Shown: positions 1-11,099 of the stretch, in pieces | How positions within the stretch are numbered: the stretch's first letter is position 1 | Layout of the letters: each line of letters starts with the position of its first letter | Source of the DNA: Steromphala cineraria | Taxonomy: Eukaryota; Mollusca; Gastropoda; Trochida; Trochidae | Length of the DNA: 64,000 nucleotides | Assembly: GCA_916613615.1 (NCBI GenBank) | Contig: OU744724.1 | Span: 21,624,171-21,688,170, forward strand | Direction: 5' to 3' | Made by a program: the position numbers and the translations under genes | Notes under the pieces: model-generated | Databases searched by the model: none | What the model saw: only the letters and a program-made list of their open reading frames with translations | What the model was told of the DNA's origin: nothing

Positions 1-1600
1 TGGATATAAATTAACTTTCCGAGATAGCTCGGGAATGACTGAGCTGCCTCCGTGGGGAGAGAATGGCCAGCGCTGACGAAATGGCTTTGTATAAGGAAAG
101 AAGCGGTCGTAAAATGATTAACAGTTTCCCACTTTTGACGTAGTCGGTACTGTGTCACACATTCCCTGACCCAATATCTCGAACATAATACGAATGTCAA
201 AATTCAAATTTACCGCCGGAGGTGTTCCGATGGTGATCCCGAAGGAAGGTAGAACCGACGGCGTCACGAAAGATAATAAGACTATATATACGAAGGTCAC
301 GATGATAATACGAAGCTAATACGAAAGGAAGTCTTCACGACGTCGCGCAAACTTCGTGTGACATTCGTATGGTCACACGATCGTTACTCGAAGGCCCACC
401 GAAGCAGCTATAATGTCTACACAGAAGTAGTGTTTTCTCCAAATTATTAACCGTTTACGGTTTAGTGTCTAAATTTACATCAAACCCTTATTCCCTCCTA
501 TCCGGAAATATAAGATTATGTAATCCGACCTAGCGTCATGTCAAGACGGAGAAGATGCAACTATATATAGAAGAATTCTATACTTCTCAAATTGTCCGCA
601 TTATATTCGGAAATATAGCGAGCGAAGGGTTCGAGGTTATCATCCAGTAATCACAACTGTGAAAGTTTTTGCATTATATTTGTCGTTTGATTAATATTGG
701 TGCTTTTGTCTGCCATATTATTCTAAGTCTCTTATTAAGTCTTTGTCAAGGAAAAAAGGGAGAGAGAAGATATGTTCGGAATATTTTCAAAAAACAATCA
801 AAGCAGAGATCGAATGCTTTATCCTTTTATTAAGAATAATTAACAATGATTAAACAACCGCAAGCTTTGGCACTTTCTATAATATGTATGTACGCATTTC
901 AATAAAAAGAAATTGTTTTACTTGTGTTCATCGAATCAACCTTGACGTCATTTTCTATTTATTAGTATTTGATAATTTCGCTTTCGTTATTTTAAAACCG
1001 AGTTGAGTGACTCATTGTAATTTGTAATGCGTCAATACATGTCAATTAATGTAAAAAAATAGTTTGGGGATTAAATATTGACTCTCATTAGTTCAAAAAG
1101 ATAGGGCAAGCTATTGTGAAAGATTTGGGTTCGCCGTCGTGTGTTGGAATCGAGTACACTCCGTGTTAGCTAAAATGGTCAACACGATGGCAAAAATGGT
1201 GAACACGAGGACAACTCGAAGGTAACACGACCTCGTGTGGCCATCTTATAGACCATCGTGAGCCTTCGCGTGACTTCGGGAATGTGTCGCGTGAGGTTGG
1301 AGACGAAGATTATACGAACGCTACGAGATGGCTACACGATGACCATACGATGGTCACGATGTCAACACGAAAGGTACACGAAGTGATAAGTTCGGGTGAC
1401 CATCGGCCAATTCTTTGACATGCCAAAGATTTTTGGCTCATACACGAAGTATTTCCCAGGCCCCCGAATAGACCCACGACGATCATACGATGGCTCACGT
1501 AGGTCACACTGACATCCCGATTTAGAGCCGAAGGAAAAAAATGGAAATTATTGCCCTTCGTATGATGTCCGGGATGTTAGCGGGCATAATAGAATGCGAA
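1..1600. repeat. ACGA-motif-rich degenerate short-period tracts
   Basis: At 290-420 and again at 1130-1530 the sequence is dense in variants of a roughly 10-base word such as CACGATGGTC, ACACGAAGGT and TACGATGGCT on both strands. The tracts are CpG-rich compared with the AT-rich flanks. Open frames here (118-300, 1310-1507) are by-products. This could be a degenerate minisatellite or the inside of an unidentified mobile element. Confidence 0.45.
95..140 (+). repeat. Left copy of a dispersed direct repeat (partner at 2331-2374)
   Basis: GAAAGAAGCGGTCGTAAAAT and the following TTCCCACTTTTGA recur with a few changes at 2331-2374 in the same orientation. About 2.2 kb lies between them, enclosing the ACGA tracts and a small inverted-repeat element. 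Confidence 0.55.
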
Positions 1601-1624
1601 ACAGTAAGAATGTCTTTGATAACA

Positions 1625-2150
1625 ATAAACTCACGGGCAAAAGAAAGGTTTCACCTCAGTTGGTTTCGATTTTACAACGATTTGAAATATATATGACGCA
1701 TTTGATTATGGAATCATCAACATTAATCATATCTACAATATTTCATATGAATTGATCGTTGATTGATTCATTTTTTGTTAAGATATCTTTGTTTAAAGAA
1801 GACCGGGGTAAAAAATGAAATTTACACCAACATGACCCCTACCATGTTAAAAAGGGTGTAAATGAGTGGAAAACAAGGTTTGTTTTGTGATTTTTTAGTA
1901 AAATATAGCTTATATATCGATGGCCATTTGTTGTTTATTAAAATAAATTTAAAAAAAAAAATAATAAAAAATTTCAATTTTCCACACAAAAAAATCAAAC
2001 ACGTCTAGAAGTATTCTTTGATTGATAACTAAAGGCTTGCACTGTTCTATTTTAACGTACGACGTCTAATAATGAAAATATTTGTAATTGAAAATTATGT
2101 ATATGATGAAATCAACTAAGGTGAAACCTTTCTTTTGCCCGTGAGTTTAT
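1625..2150. mobile_element. MITE-like element, copy 1 (about 526 bp, ~44-bp terminal inverted repeats)
   Basis: The left end begins ATAAACTCACGGGCAAAAGA (1625-1644) and its reverse complement closes the element at 2131-2150. The match continues inward through AAGGTTTCACCT(C/T)AGTTG(G/A)TTTC with few mismatches. The interior is AT-rich and non-coding. No transposase is present, so any mobility would be non-autonomous. Target-site duplication could not be fixed. Confidence 0.75.
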
Positions 2151-2330
2151 ACTACTTACCCCTGGTCCTGATATGAAATATGTCAACACACAATGAGCTC
2201 GATTATTTTTTATAATACATCAATTCGGACTGATACATATCACAAAAGAATTATTTCTTGTAATGTTACCTAATTGTCAGTTTTTGTTGACCCGTTACAA
2301 AAGTAAAATGTATTGAAAGGCGATGTGTCG

Positions 2331-2374
2331 TGAAAGAAGTAGTCGTAAAATGACTAAAACGTTCCCACGTTTGA
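2331..2374 (+). repeat. Right copy of the dispersed direct repeat (partner at 95-140)
   Basis: Shares GAAAGAAG..GTCGTAAAATGA and TTCCCAC.TTTGA with the left copy. It could be a pair of end repeats of a larger element or two separate insertions. Confidence 0.55.
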
Positions 2375-2947
2375 GATGGTTTTTAACAAACGGTTTCGTA
2401 ATATCTTACCTTTAGGATTGTAATTAGTATAGCTATAAAAACTTTCCAAGTATTTTCTTCAAATGTTTCCTCATTGATATATTTACATTATGAATTATTG
2501 ATACAATTTGACATAAATATATATCGTATTCATGTGGCCACATGGAAACTCAGAAAAGGGAGCCTATTTCTTAGAATCAAAAGCATTATATTTGATGTCG
2601 TTTATAATTAAATATCTACCAACGATCTGACCTATATGCATGTTATCAACATGCCTTGTCACTCACCTGTTGAAATATACATGCATATTCGCATCATCCA
2701 CACACTTATCTACATGTAGCGGTTATCTACATTAGGTAGTTATCTCATTGCATGCCAAGGTCAAACTTCAGATCACGGTGACCTGTTCATGATTGTTATT
2801 CAATAAATTTCAGAAATGTTTAATGTAAGACATAGGGGTTTTTTTATAAACGGAAACCACTGTTTTTAAAAAATGTCGTATTATGTCCTTGTCTATAAGA
2901 TGGATGTATATTTCGGTAAATGGGGTTGATTAACAGGAAGAAGAAGA

Positions 2948-3025
2948 AGAAAATTATTTTATTACAAAAGTGTCACACCCTGATACAGAGTCGGGCCTAC
3001 ATAGGCCTATGAGACACACAATAAA
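2948..3025 (+). mobile_element. Possible retroelement 3' tail, copy A
   Basis: A T-rich lead, GTGTCACACC, then CGGGCCTACATAGGCCTATG followed by AGACACACAATAAAA. The GGCCTATGAGACAC..AATAAAA block recurs inverted at 9845-9960, and a related CGGGCCTCACAGGGCC block occurs at 21465. Dispersed copies with an A-rich end suggest a LINE or SINE tail. No coding part is present. Confidence 0.35.
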
Positions 3026-3624
3026 ACAATATAAAAACCCTTAAAATAATATTTTCATTATTTTTAGTAGAAAATCAACTTAACTTGACATAAGATTATT
3101 TCTCAAATGATGATAGAATGGACACTCATGGCACATATGGTTTTCTATTACTGCCTTTGGTCTAATAAAAATGGTCACATGGTCTTTCATTAAGGGTATA
3201 CTAATTTTCTACGCTGCGAAACCATAAATGTACTGCTTAACGTTAATGAAATACAGAAGTTTCCCATTATATAACGGAGCATATGTTATATTTCTTTCCC
3301 AATGAATTCTGTACAAATAGGCACATCCTGGAGTTAACAAGAGTTACTTCCCTTCAACTACATGTAACTGAATAGCTTTCAAAACAATGAATACATTAAA
3401 GGGAAATGAAATTAGTTTTAATTAATTTACAGAAACGTCCATTCACTTTAAAAAGTGTACATAAATGTTCCAAAATTATTGTGTCATGATATAAACCTAT
3501 AAACAACATTGGTAGATTTAAAAACCAGGATTGAAATTACATTTTTGAAAAACATGCTGCTAAGAAAAAGGAATGATATTTATAACATCATACATTATAA
3601 ATGACACCACAAATATACAATGAG

Positions 3625-4090
3625 ACACAAAGAACGTTTACACCACAGTTTTTGTTATTTATTCAATAAGCAAAAGGCATATGATGCATTTGATTATCAC
3701 ATGATCACAGAAACACATACATACAGTAGTTATACTATAAAGAGTATATATTTGTCAAAAGCAAAATTTACACCAACATGATGCCCACTGTGTTTAAAAT
3801 GTTTTAAACATGTGGATATATAGGGTCATTGATTTAAATACATAATATATCGTATGTGTCTATGACAAGCTACATTTTGTCAAAATGAATTTATGAAAAC
3901 TATTTTCATAAAAGGAAAGCGTTTGTTTTCGGGGTGTTTTTTTAAAAATCAAACCAGTATTCTGTGACTGATGATTTATCTTCGACACTTGTCAGTATTA
4001 GAGTACGACGTCAAAAATTTTTAATATGTATCTTTGAAAAACATACATATTTTAACCGAGGTGTAAACTTTCTTTTGTACTACAGTGTGA
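3625..4090. mobile_element. MITE-like element, copy 2 of the same family
   Basis: It is related to copy 1 along its length in the same order: terminal AAAGAA(C/A)GTTTACACC.CAG against its inverted partner near 4056-4080, an internal GATGCATTTGATTAT (3683; copy 1 at 1694), AAATTTACACCAACATGA (3764; copy 1 at 1818) and GTACGACGTC (4003; copy 1 at 2057). The end repeats are more diverged than in copy 1. The open frame at 3964-4221 runs across the right end and is not a gene. Confidence 0.65.
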
Positions 4091-7000
4091 ATTCTTTCAG
4101 TGATATTCGTGAAGAACACTCTCCTCTCAGTATAGAAGCGTCTGATACTGTGCATCACCCATTCATACAACAATATCATGACATTATCATGAGCCTGCCA
4201 TTAAAAAAAACAATCCATTGAGATAATCCCCAACGCGTTTACGCCTGCACTCAAGATACTGATCATGAAACATGTCTGTTCGGTATTAATGAATGATTTA
4301 AAGATTATAAAGATTATAATATTATCATTAAACAAACAAAAGAATTTAGCAAAAAAGATCTCCAGACAGTAATCTTTATCTGCATCACGCCCGTGTGGTT
4401 GTATTCCCATTCATAGGGAACAAATACAAAGTTGAGACGTCTTTAAAGGCAAGAAGAGATACATTAAGATGTTGTTTCCAAAATTGTTTAATATATTTTC
4501 TTACTTAGGAAGCCTTACTGGTATTTGAGTGCATGATAGGTACTATTCATCCGCGTAACCCAGTCCATTGATACGTCTTATTGGTAAGTACCGATTGTAA
4601 TCATTCCTATTCAACGTTATTCTTCGGTAAGTAATTGTCACACTTCTTTCCCCTCTTTCATTACGTGCCCTTGGACAAATGTTTGAATTCGCTGATCATG
4701 CATTCAACGTATCCACCTAGTTGTTATCTACTATATGTACCAGTTTCAATTTTTAAGATTATTTGATCTTTGCTAGTATTAAATTTTGATAAATGCCATT
4801 TTGCATCTCACATCAAATCAAATTTAATTTCTATGAGCCAGGACGCACTCACAATAAGTGTTTATGTATAAAAATCGCCTTTGATATCTTGTTCCAAAAG
4901 TTTACTTTATTGAGATTTTTTGTTTATTGCAAAAAAAAGTGTTTTGTATTCATGTTGCACCGAATTGCAATTTTTATGATATCCTATGTTTTTATAATTT
5001 GATAATTAAATTTTGTGAAAAAATCATTTGAAATAGTCGAATTTTTCATTCAAATTTCATGGAATCTGATATGTCTTTGACAATAAGTTGACCCAGTTCA
5101 AACGTCATTTTTTAATTGTTCCATTTAGGTTTTTAAATAATTGTCAATGTAATTTGAAAATCCCAAAATTAGACTTTTTAATATCATACAGGGTAACAGT
5201 GTCAAAAGAGCGAATCACTTTGACGAACATCGCGTCGCTTTCATTTTGATTTACAGCTATTCAAATCCTGACATCTGCTATCGACATCGAAACACCGCTA
5301 GAAATGTGCCCCTGTCAAAATCTTTTCAATAACTGCACAATTTTCTCAATCTAAAACACACAGCATTCGACATTGACGATCTAATAATCAAAAATAGTTT
5401 TCTTTCCGAGGTGGAACTACATTGAAGAATCAATGTTCAGAAGCAGGTTTTCTCCCGATTGGAAAGAAAAATACATTGTTTCAATATTTACCTTTGTCGT
5501 TCCCCAGTGAACAAAACGGTTCTAATTACATTTTCTTAATCAGATGAGGCTGGGATGAAATTAAACGATCTTTAAGAGCTATTAACGAGGTGCTAGAACG
5601 GGCTTGTAGACACTGCACCGATTGGAAGCACACACAAGACAGCGATAGACAGAACATGTAAATGTGTCGTTAGACTGACCTTGAACATAGAGATGCAGAC
5701 AGCCAGATAGACAGTACATGTAAATGTGTCGTTAGACTGACCTTGAGCATATCTAGATGCGTCTTCATAGGATTGTTTTTAGCTTTAAAAAATTATGAAA
5801 AATCATATTTCAATGCACCTATTGACTTCGTCAACTAGCATTTACGGTATCCTGTTAGTTTAAGCTAAGGGACTTGGAGTCATATTTTAACATTGCACCA
5901 ACGCTAACTAGTAACTTAAAGGGACAGTCCTATTGGGGTATGTTTTTTTTAAAACGGAACATTCCAGACATTTATATAATATTATTAGTACATTATTGTA
6001 ACATAATCCACTTAAACAAACTTCTTGAGGTAACATTTGTGTTGATTTATATTAGACAACTTAAACACACACTCGATAAAACAACAATGAGACGTGAAGT
6101 TAATCATGACGCTACGAGGATAATAAGCCTTGTTATGATATGATATTGTGTTGTTGTTAGGTGATATTGTTAATCATTTGTGAAATTGTGGATAATCTTA
6201 CAATACATATTTTTTTTTTTTTTTTAAACTTTGTTCAAAGAACTGCATTTTCTGGCAATTCTCAGGTAAGACGATCGCTGATTGAACGTACAGGACAGGC
6301 ACTTTAAGGTATTCTTATTGTTTGTAAAATTCCAGGAATTTGAATCATTACTATATTTTCTTCAATTTAGATCTGAACATTTACATTGATCCTTTCGGTC
6401 TTTTATTGTTTGCCCAAATCGTCATCAAGAGATTTTAAAGATAGAGGAAGAGTAAGTATGCGAAAAAATCCAAAAGAGAATGTTGAAGACGGCGGACAAG
6501 CAATTTGTGCATCTTTTCAATATAACATAGTGTCTAAACAGAGAGCAAAAGAATATCTGCAACTTCACTGATTTCGTTTACGCAGTATAGACCTTGATTG
6601 TGTACGAAACATGACTGATTAGCGTTTTAGGCTGTACGCAACATCTCCAGATTCCCCGATATGGTAGTTCAAGCAGATTAATGTAGCGTTGCAAAGTCAT
6701 GGGGAACGAAGTAATTCTATGCTATGAAAAAGTTTTAAATGGTTTTATAGGAGTTTCTTTATCATCTATGTATTGAATAGAAATACTGTTTCTCCAAAAT
6801 GATCTTGAACACGTGGTGCCGTTATTGAATTTTTGCTATTACAGTAAAATGTATATCATACACGTACTTTATTAACCAAGTATTTAACTTATTTAACCTT
6901 ATACTTCAGAATATACATTTGCAGAAAATTTATTCAATTATACTAAAATTGACAGCAAAAAGAGAACAAATGTTCGTGTAATTTATGAATACGAATATGT

Positions 7001-7200
7001 TGAATGTTTGTATATAAGAAAAAAAAAAAAACCATAAATGAATAAGATGTCCTCGTGTGTATGCAGCTAAATAAGGTCAAGCTGTCATCGAGTGATGATG
7101 ATGGCTGTGAATGAATATCAAGTATACTCTATCACACTCTCAATTGTTTGATTGAATAGGACACTTCATTGAACTCCACTGTACGGTAGGAGGTTCTTAG
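4091..7200. other. AT-rich intergenic DNA with one 62-bp tandem duplication
   Basis: No gene could be supported. Open frames of 60-89 codons (4201-4410 minus, 4793-5002, 5874-6143, 6386-6571) have AT-driven composition and no recognisable motif. Poly-T runs occur near 6210. Confidence 0.55.
5644..5766 (+). repeat. Tandem duplication, 62-bp unit, two copies
   Basis: GATAGACAG(A/T)ACATGTAAAT followed by GTGTCGTTAGACTGACCTTGA is present at 5644 and again at 5706 with only a few changes. The two copies are adjacent. Confidence 0.85.
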
Positions 7201-7205
7201 GACCC

Positions 7206-7690
7206 TTCATACAGAATACATACAGGCGAGTGTTAGGGATAGTGGATAGTGAACTCTACATACAGAATACATACAGACGAGTGTTAGGAATAGTAGATAG
7301 GGAAGACTCAACATACAGAATACGTACAACGGAGTGCTAGGAATAGTGGATAGGGAAGACTCAACATACAGAATACGTACAGAGGGGTGTTTGAGTAGCG
7401 AGTAGTGAAGACCCTACATAAAGAATACATACGTGCATATGTTAGGGATAGTGGATACTGAAGACCCTACATACAGAATACATACAGACGGATGTTAGGG
7501 TAGTGAATAGTGAAGACTCTACACACAGGATACATACAGGCATGTGTTAGGGATAGTGGATAGTGAAGACCCTACTTACATAATACATACAGACGAGTTT
7601 TAAAGATAGTTGACACTCAAAACCCTACGTACATAATACATTCAGGCGAGTGTTGTGGATAGTGGCTAGTGAAGACTCTACATACAGATC
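7206..7690 (+). repeat. Minisatellite, ~53-bp unit, about nine copies
   Basis: The unit reads roughly ACATACAGAATACATACAGA then CGAGTGTTAGGGATAGTGGATAGTGAAGACCCT. The AGAATAC(A/G)TAC core recurs near 7213, 7265, 7317, 7369, 7421, 7475, 7527, 7580 and 7633. Units differ by several substitutions, so the array is not recent. No spacers separate the units, so it is not CRISPR-like. Confidence 0.85.
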
Positions 7691-7699
7691 TCGTCTATC

Positions 7700-10600
7700 C
7701 ACCCAAGAAGGTGTATTCTGGTTCACAATAGTCTGTAATGTCGAGCAGATATTGTGGAAGAAGGTACTTAGCTATAAACCAATATTTGAATGTTCCATCT
7801 TAGATTTGGAAAGTTTCCGTTGCCGAGGCCCGGTAGCCTTGTTTTCTGTAACCAATTGTTACACGTATCGGCAATTTCGCATTCTCTTCCCAAAGAGATA
7901 TCTCAAGTCAGAAAATCATGTTGGGTCACGAAAATAAATATGAATGTTGCAAATTTCAAGACAATTTGTTTTAGTCAAACGAACGTCCCATATCTGGTTA
8001 GGCTACCCTAATCCATTTCCCTACCTCAGATAAAAAAGTGTTCACACAAGATTGACGCCAACAGTTCCGCATGATACTTGATCATTTTCTACAGCTACCG
8101 ATAATCCGGTTGAGTATTAAGATCCTTGACCCTCTGAAGAAACACACTTGTCCTCAACTAATATGTATTTGAGACATTATGAAATTCTTTTATAAAAAGC
8201 GTGCTCCTCCACCGAGTATGTGAGCGAGGGTGTACTAGATCTCTTGAGAGCCTTACATGATCCAAGTAATTCAGCGTGCTACAAGATAGTGTGTCATCGT
8301 TGTTTTGTCATGAGCACGACACTCATTTTCGTGAAATCGAAATTGGTTGGGTTTTTAATACACTTATCATCAATGCATGTTTATTTCACTCACCATTCCG
8401 AGCATACATGTAGTACTGGGTGTTAAATTTGGTTATGATTTTTATATTGTCAAAAACCATTGAGAAATGAAGCCTTTCGTTGGCGTTATGAGTATGTATT
8501 TATAACGAATGCCATTGTACTGTTGATGTCTCCCATCATTAAATAGATGTAAATTTGTGTTATTTCTATGAATGTATATCAAAGAATCAATTTAGATGGG
8601 TTTAACAGATCAAAGTAAAGAACTAAAACGTTATTTCGAAAATCATATGAAGAATATGTAAGATAGGAAAAGTATAACTCTTCCTTCTTCTTTTTGTTCT
8701 TTACAATTGCTAACGGTCATCGGAAGAGATAAAACGTTCATGTATACAGAATATTTCACTCTATTAGTTTTTGTCACATTTCGTCAGGAAAGTTAATATT
8801 TATATATGTGTGTAGCTGTTGCCTTGTATTCAACCTCCATCTAACTACACCTACTTAGATAATTCAAATCATTATACGGGTATACCTGCTTCCAAGTTTT
8901 AACAAGGCGGGGTTTGTAGCACATAAATAACAGGAGAAACGAATTACAACTGTTTTCCTATGCATTACATTTAACATGCACGTGTTTAAAGGGGTGTTAG
9001 TTTCCCCTGTGTTTTATTACGAGTACATAACACCGGTTCTTTCTACCCGCATTCCCTCACACCCTTCCCACCTGGGTGTCAAGTACTGATACTCAATAGT
9101 CGTATACTCATCAGTGAAATATACGCACCGCTCACCATATTTTACTGGTGTTCCATATAACGTCCATGTCTAATCTTGCAATGCCGTTACACATTTTGAC
9201 TTAGGCATTCGTAATAACATACATGTATGTACAATGACAATGTTATACTTACAGAAAATAAAATACCTAGAACGTGAGAATGTAAGAGAGGTTAAATTCA
9301 AGACATTATACGAGTGTAAAATAACATACACCCCCCATACTTTAAATATGAAAGAAACATGGATAAAAAAATTACCACAAATCGTATTTTAGTATTTAAC
9401 ATTATCATTATTGCTCATATCAGAATAAAAATATCTAAGGAAATTACGTGATATGTTCACATTCATCGTGACATTCATATCATTAACCGTCGTATTTACG
9501 TATTGTGCTTGAGGTATGTACTTTTTAGAACATGAGTAAGTGTATAAGATATTCCTACAGTTTAAAAGATATATCCCAAAACTTCTACAAGCCAATTGTA
9601 CAAAAGGTCAAGGTAGAATTATCAACTCACCTATTGGTATAATGGTACAGTCTGATGATGGAGGTATAGATGGTGTAGAGAACTACGGAAGTAGAGGATC
9701 AAACAGATTTAGCAAGAATTCATGACTTACTAAATAAAGATGAAAGTGTTTGGATTAATACACTTACACATACCTAATTAACTTGAAATAATGTCCACCT
9801 TATTTATATATATTGTAACTTATATTATCATATTTTATTGATTTTTTATTTTAATTAGTGTCTCATAGGCCATTATTGACCGGACAGCATATGTATTTGT
9901 TTTTGTTTATGCCATGTGCGTCATTCGCTGTGTGACACTCTTCTCTTCAGTGGAGAAATACTTGTAACTTATAATCTTAATGGAAGTTAGAAACTGTGGG
10001 TAAAATTAATTCAATATGATGATATGAAAATGACAAATGCTAGTTTGAAAATCAGTTTAAATGAAAAGACAATCTTTAAACGAGTATTTCTTTTCAAGGA
10101 CAAAGTGAGTTAGTTTTAAAACAAACTTGACTTTAAACAAGTTTATGAAAAACATCATAATGAAGGACGTTAATTTGTCAGAAAAAAATACTTATCAATA
10201 TTAATTATGATTACATTTGAAAATGACACTGTTTAAGAAAATGCGTTTAAAAAACAATTACGTATATGACAGAACAATTTAGATTTACATGGGTCACATG
10301 TATTATATTTAAAACTGATTGGACATTTACTTTATACGATACCAAGGAGATGTTATCAACATGAAATACCAAAAACGGCTTGAGATTTTAAACCAAAATG
10401 TATCAAAAAGTATCAATTAGAGATTAGATTGTGAATGGTAAATATAAACTTAATATTCCATGACTGAGTAGTCACCTGTTGTAGGGAAATAGTTATTGTC
10501 AATATTCAAATATTACCTTCATGATATGTATTCTTGTGACTACCTATATGTCACATACAGTTACCCAGCAAAATGAAGTCAGCTAGTAGGACTAGTCCAT
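7700..10600. other. AT-rich intergenic DNA
   Basis: Only short open frames (7650-7937, 8220-8426, 9540-9725) with no family resemblance; apart from the possible retroelement tail at 9845-9960, nothing recognisable is present. Confidence 0.5.
9845..9960 (-). mobile_element. Possible retroelement 3' tail, copy C (inverted)
   Basis: Read on the minus strand it shares AGTGTCACAC and GGCCTATGAGACAC..AATTAAAAT with copy A at 2948-3025. No coding part. Confidence 0.35.
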
Positions 10601-10610
10601 CTACTGTTCT

Positions 10611-11096
10611 TCGTGTAAGAAAACTGGAGAATAGTCATCCAGAGGACCATAAAGTTTTTTGTTTAAAGCTGTAGAAGTTTTGGATTGTGGGAGTTTTGGG
10701 AAGAATCAATATAAAAGGAGCCTGATAGAAATTTTTGTTTTTGTCAAAATGCTATGAAAATGAGATAACTTAGAAAAAGCGAACCCTTACAAAACAATCA
10801 AATCAGCCCGTGATGTAAAGAACATTTCCAACAAAATATAACAAAACTTCTTTCCAGGTGTGTCGGTAAGAAGACAGGAGAATAGTCTTTTTAGCTGTAA
10901 AGTTTTGGCTTGTGGAAGTTGTGGGAAGAACCAATTTAAAAGCAGCCTGATAGAAATTTCAGTTTTTGTCAAAATGCAATGAAAATAAGATAACTGACAA
11001 CAAAAGCGAACCCGTACAAAACAATCAAATTTCCCCATGATGTAAAGAACATTTCCCACAAAATATAACAAAACTTCTTTCCAGGTGTGCCGGTGA
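10611..11096 (+). repeat. Tandem duplication, ~227-251 bp unit, two copies
   Basis: Copy 1 (about 10611-10861) and copy 2 (about 10862-11096) share, in order, GGAGAATAGTC, GTGGGA..TTTGGGAAGAA, AGCCTGATAGAAATTT, GTTTTTGTCAAAATGC, AAAACAATCAAAT, GATGTAAAGAACATTTCC and ACAAAACTTCTTTCCAGGTG. An indel of about 24 bases makes the offset change from 251 to 227. The 94-codon minus-strand frame at 10787-11071 spans the copies and is a repeat artefact. Confidence 0.85.
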
Positions 11097-11099
11097 TCA

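Noticed and set aside
7206..7690. CRISPR-like array
   Set aside because: The ~53-bp units are contiguous with no unique spacers, and the setting is eukaryotic.
10787..11071. 94-codon minus-strand frame with an internal protein repeat
   Set aside because: It spans the tandem DNA duplication, and the repeated peptide merely reflects it.
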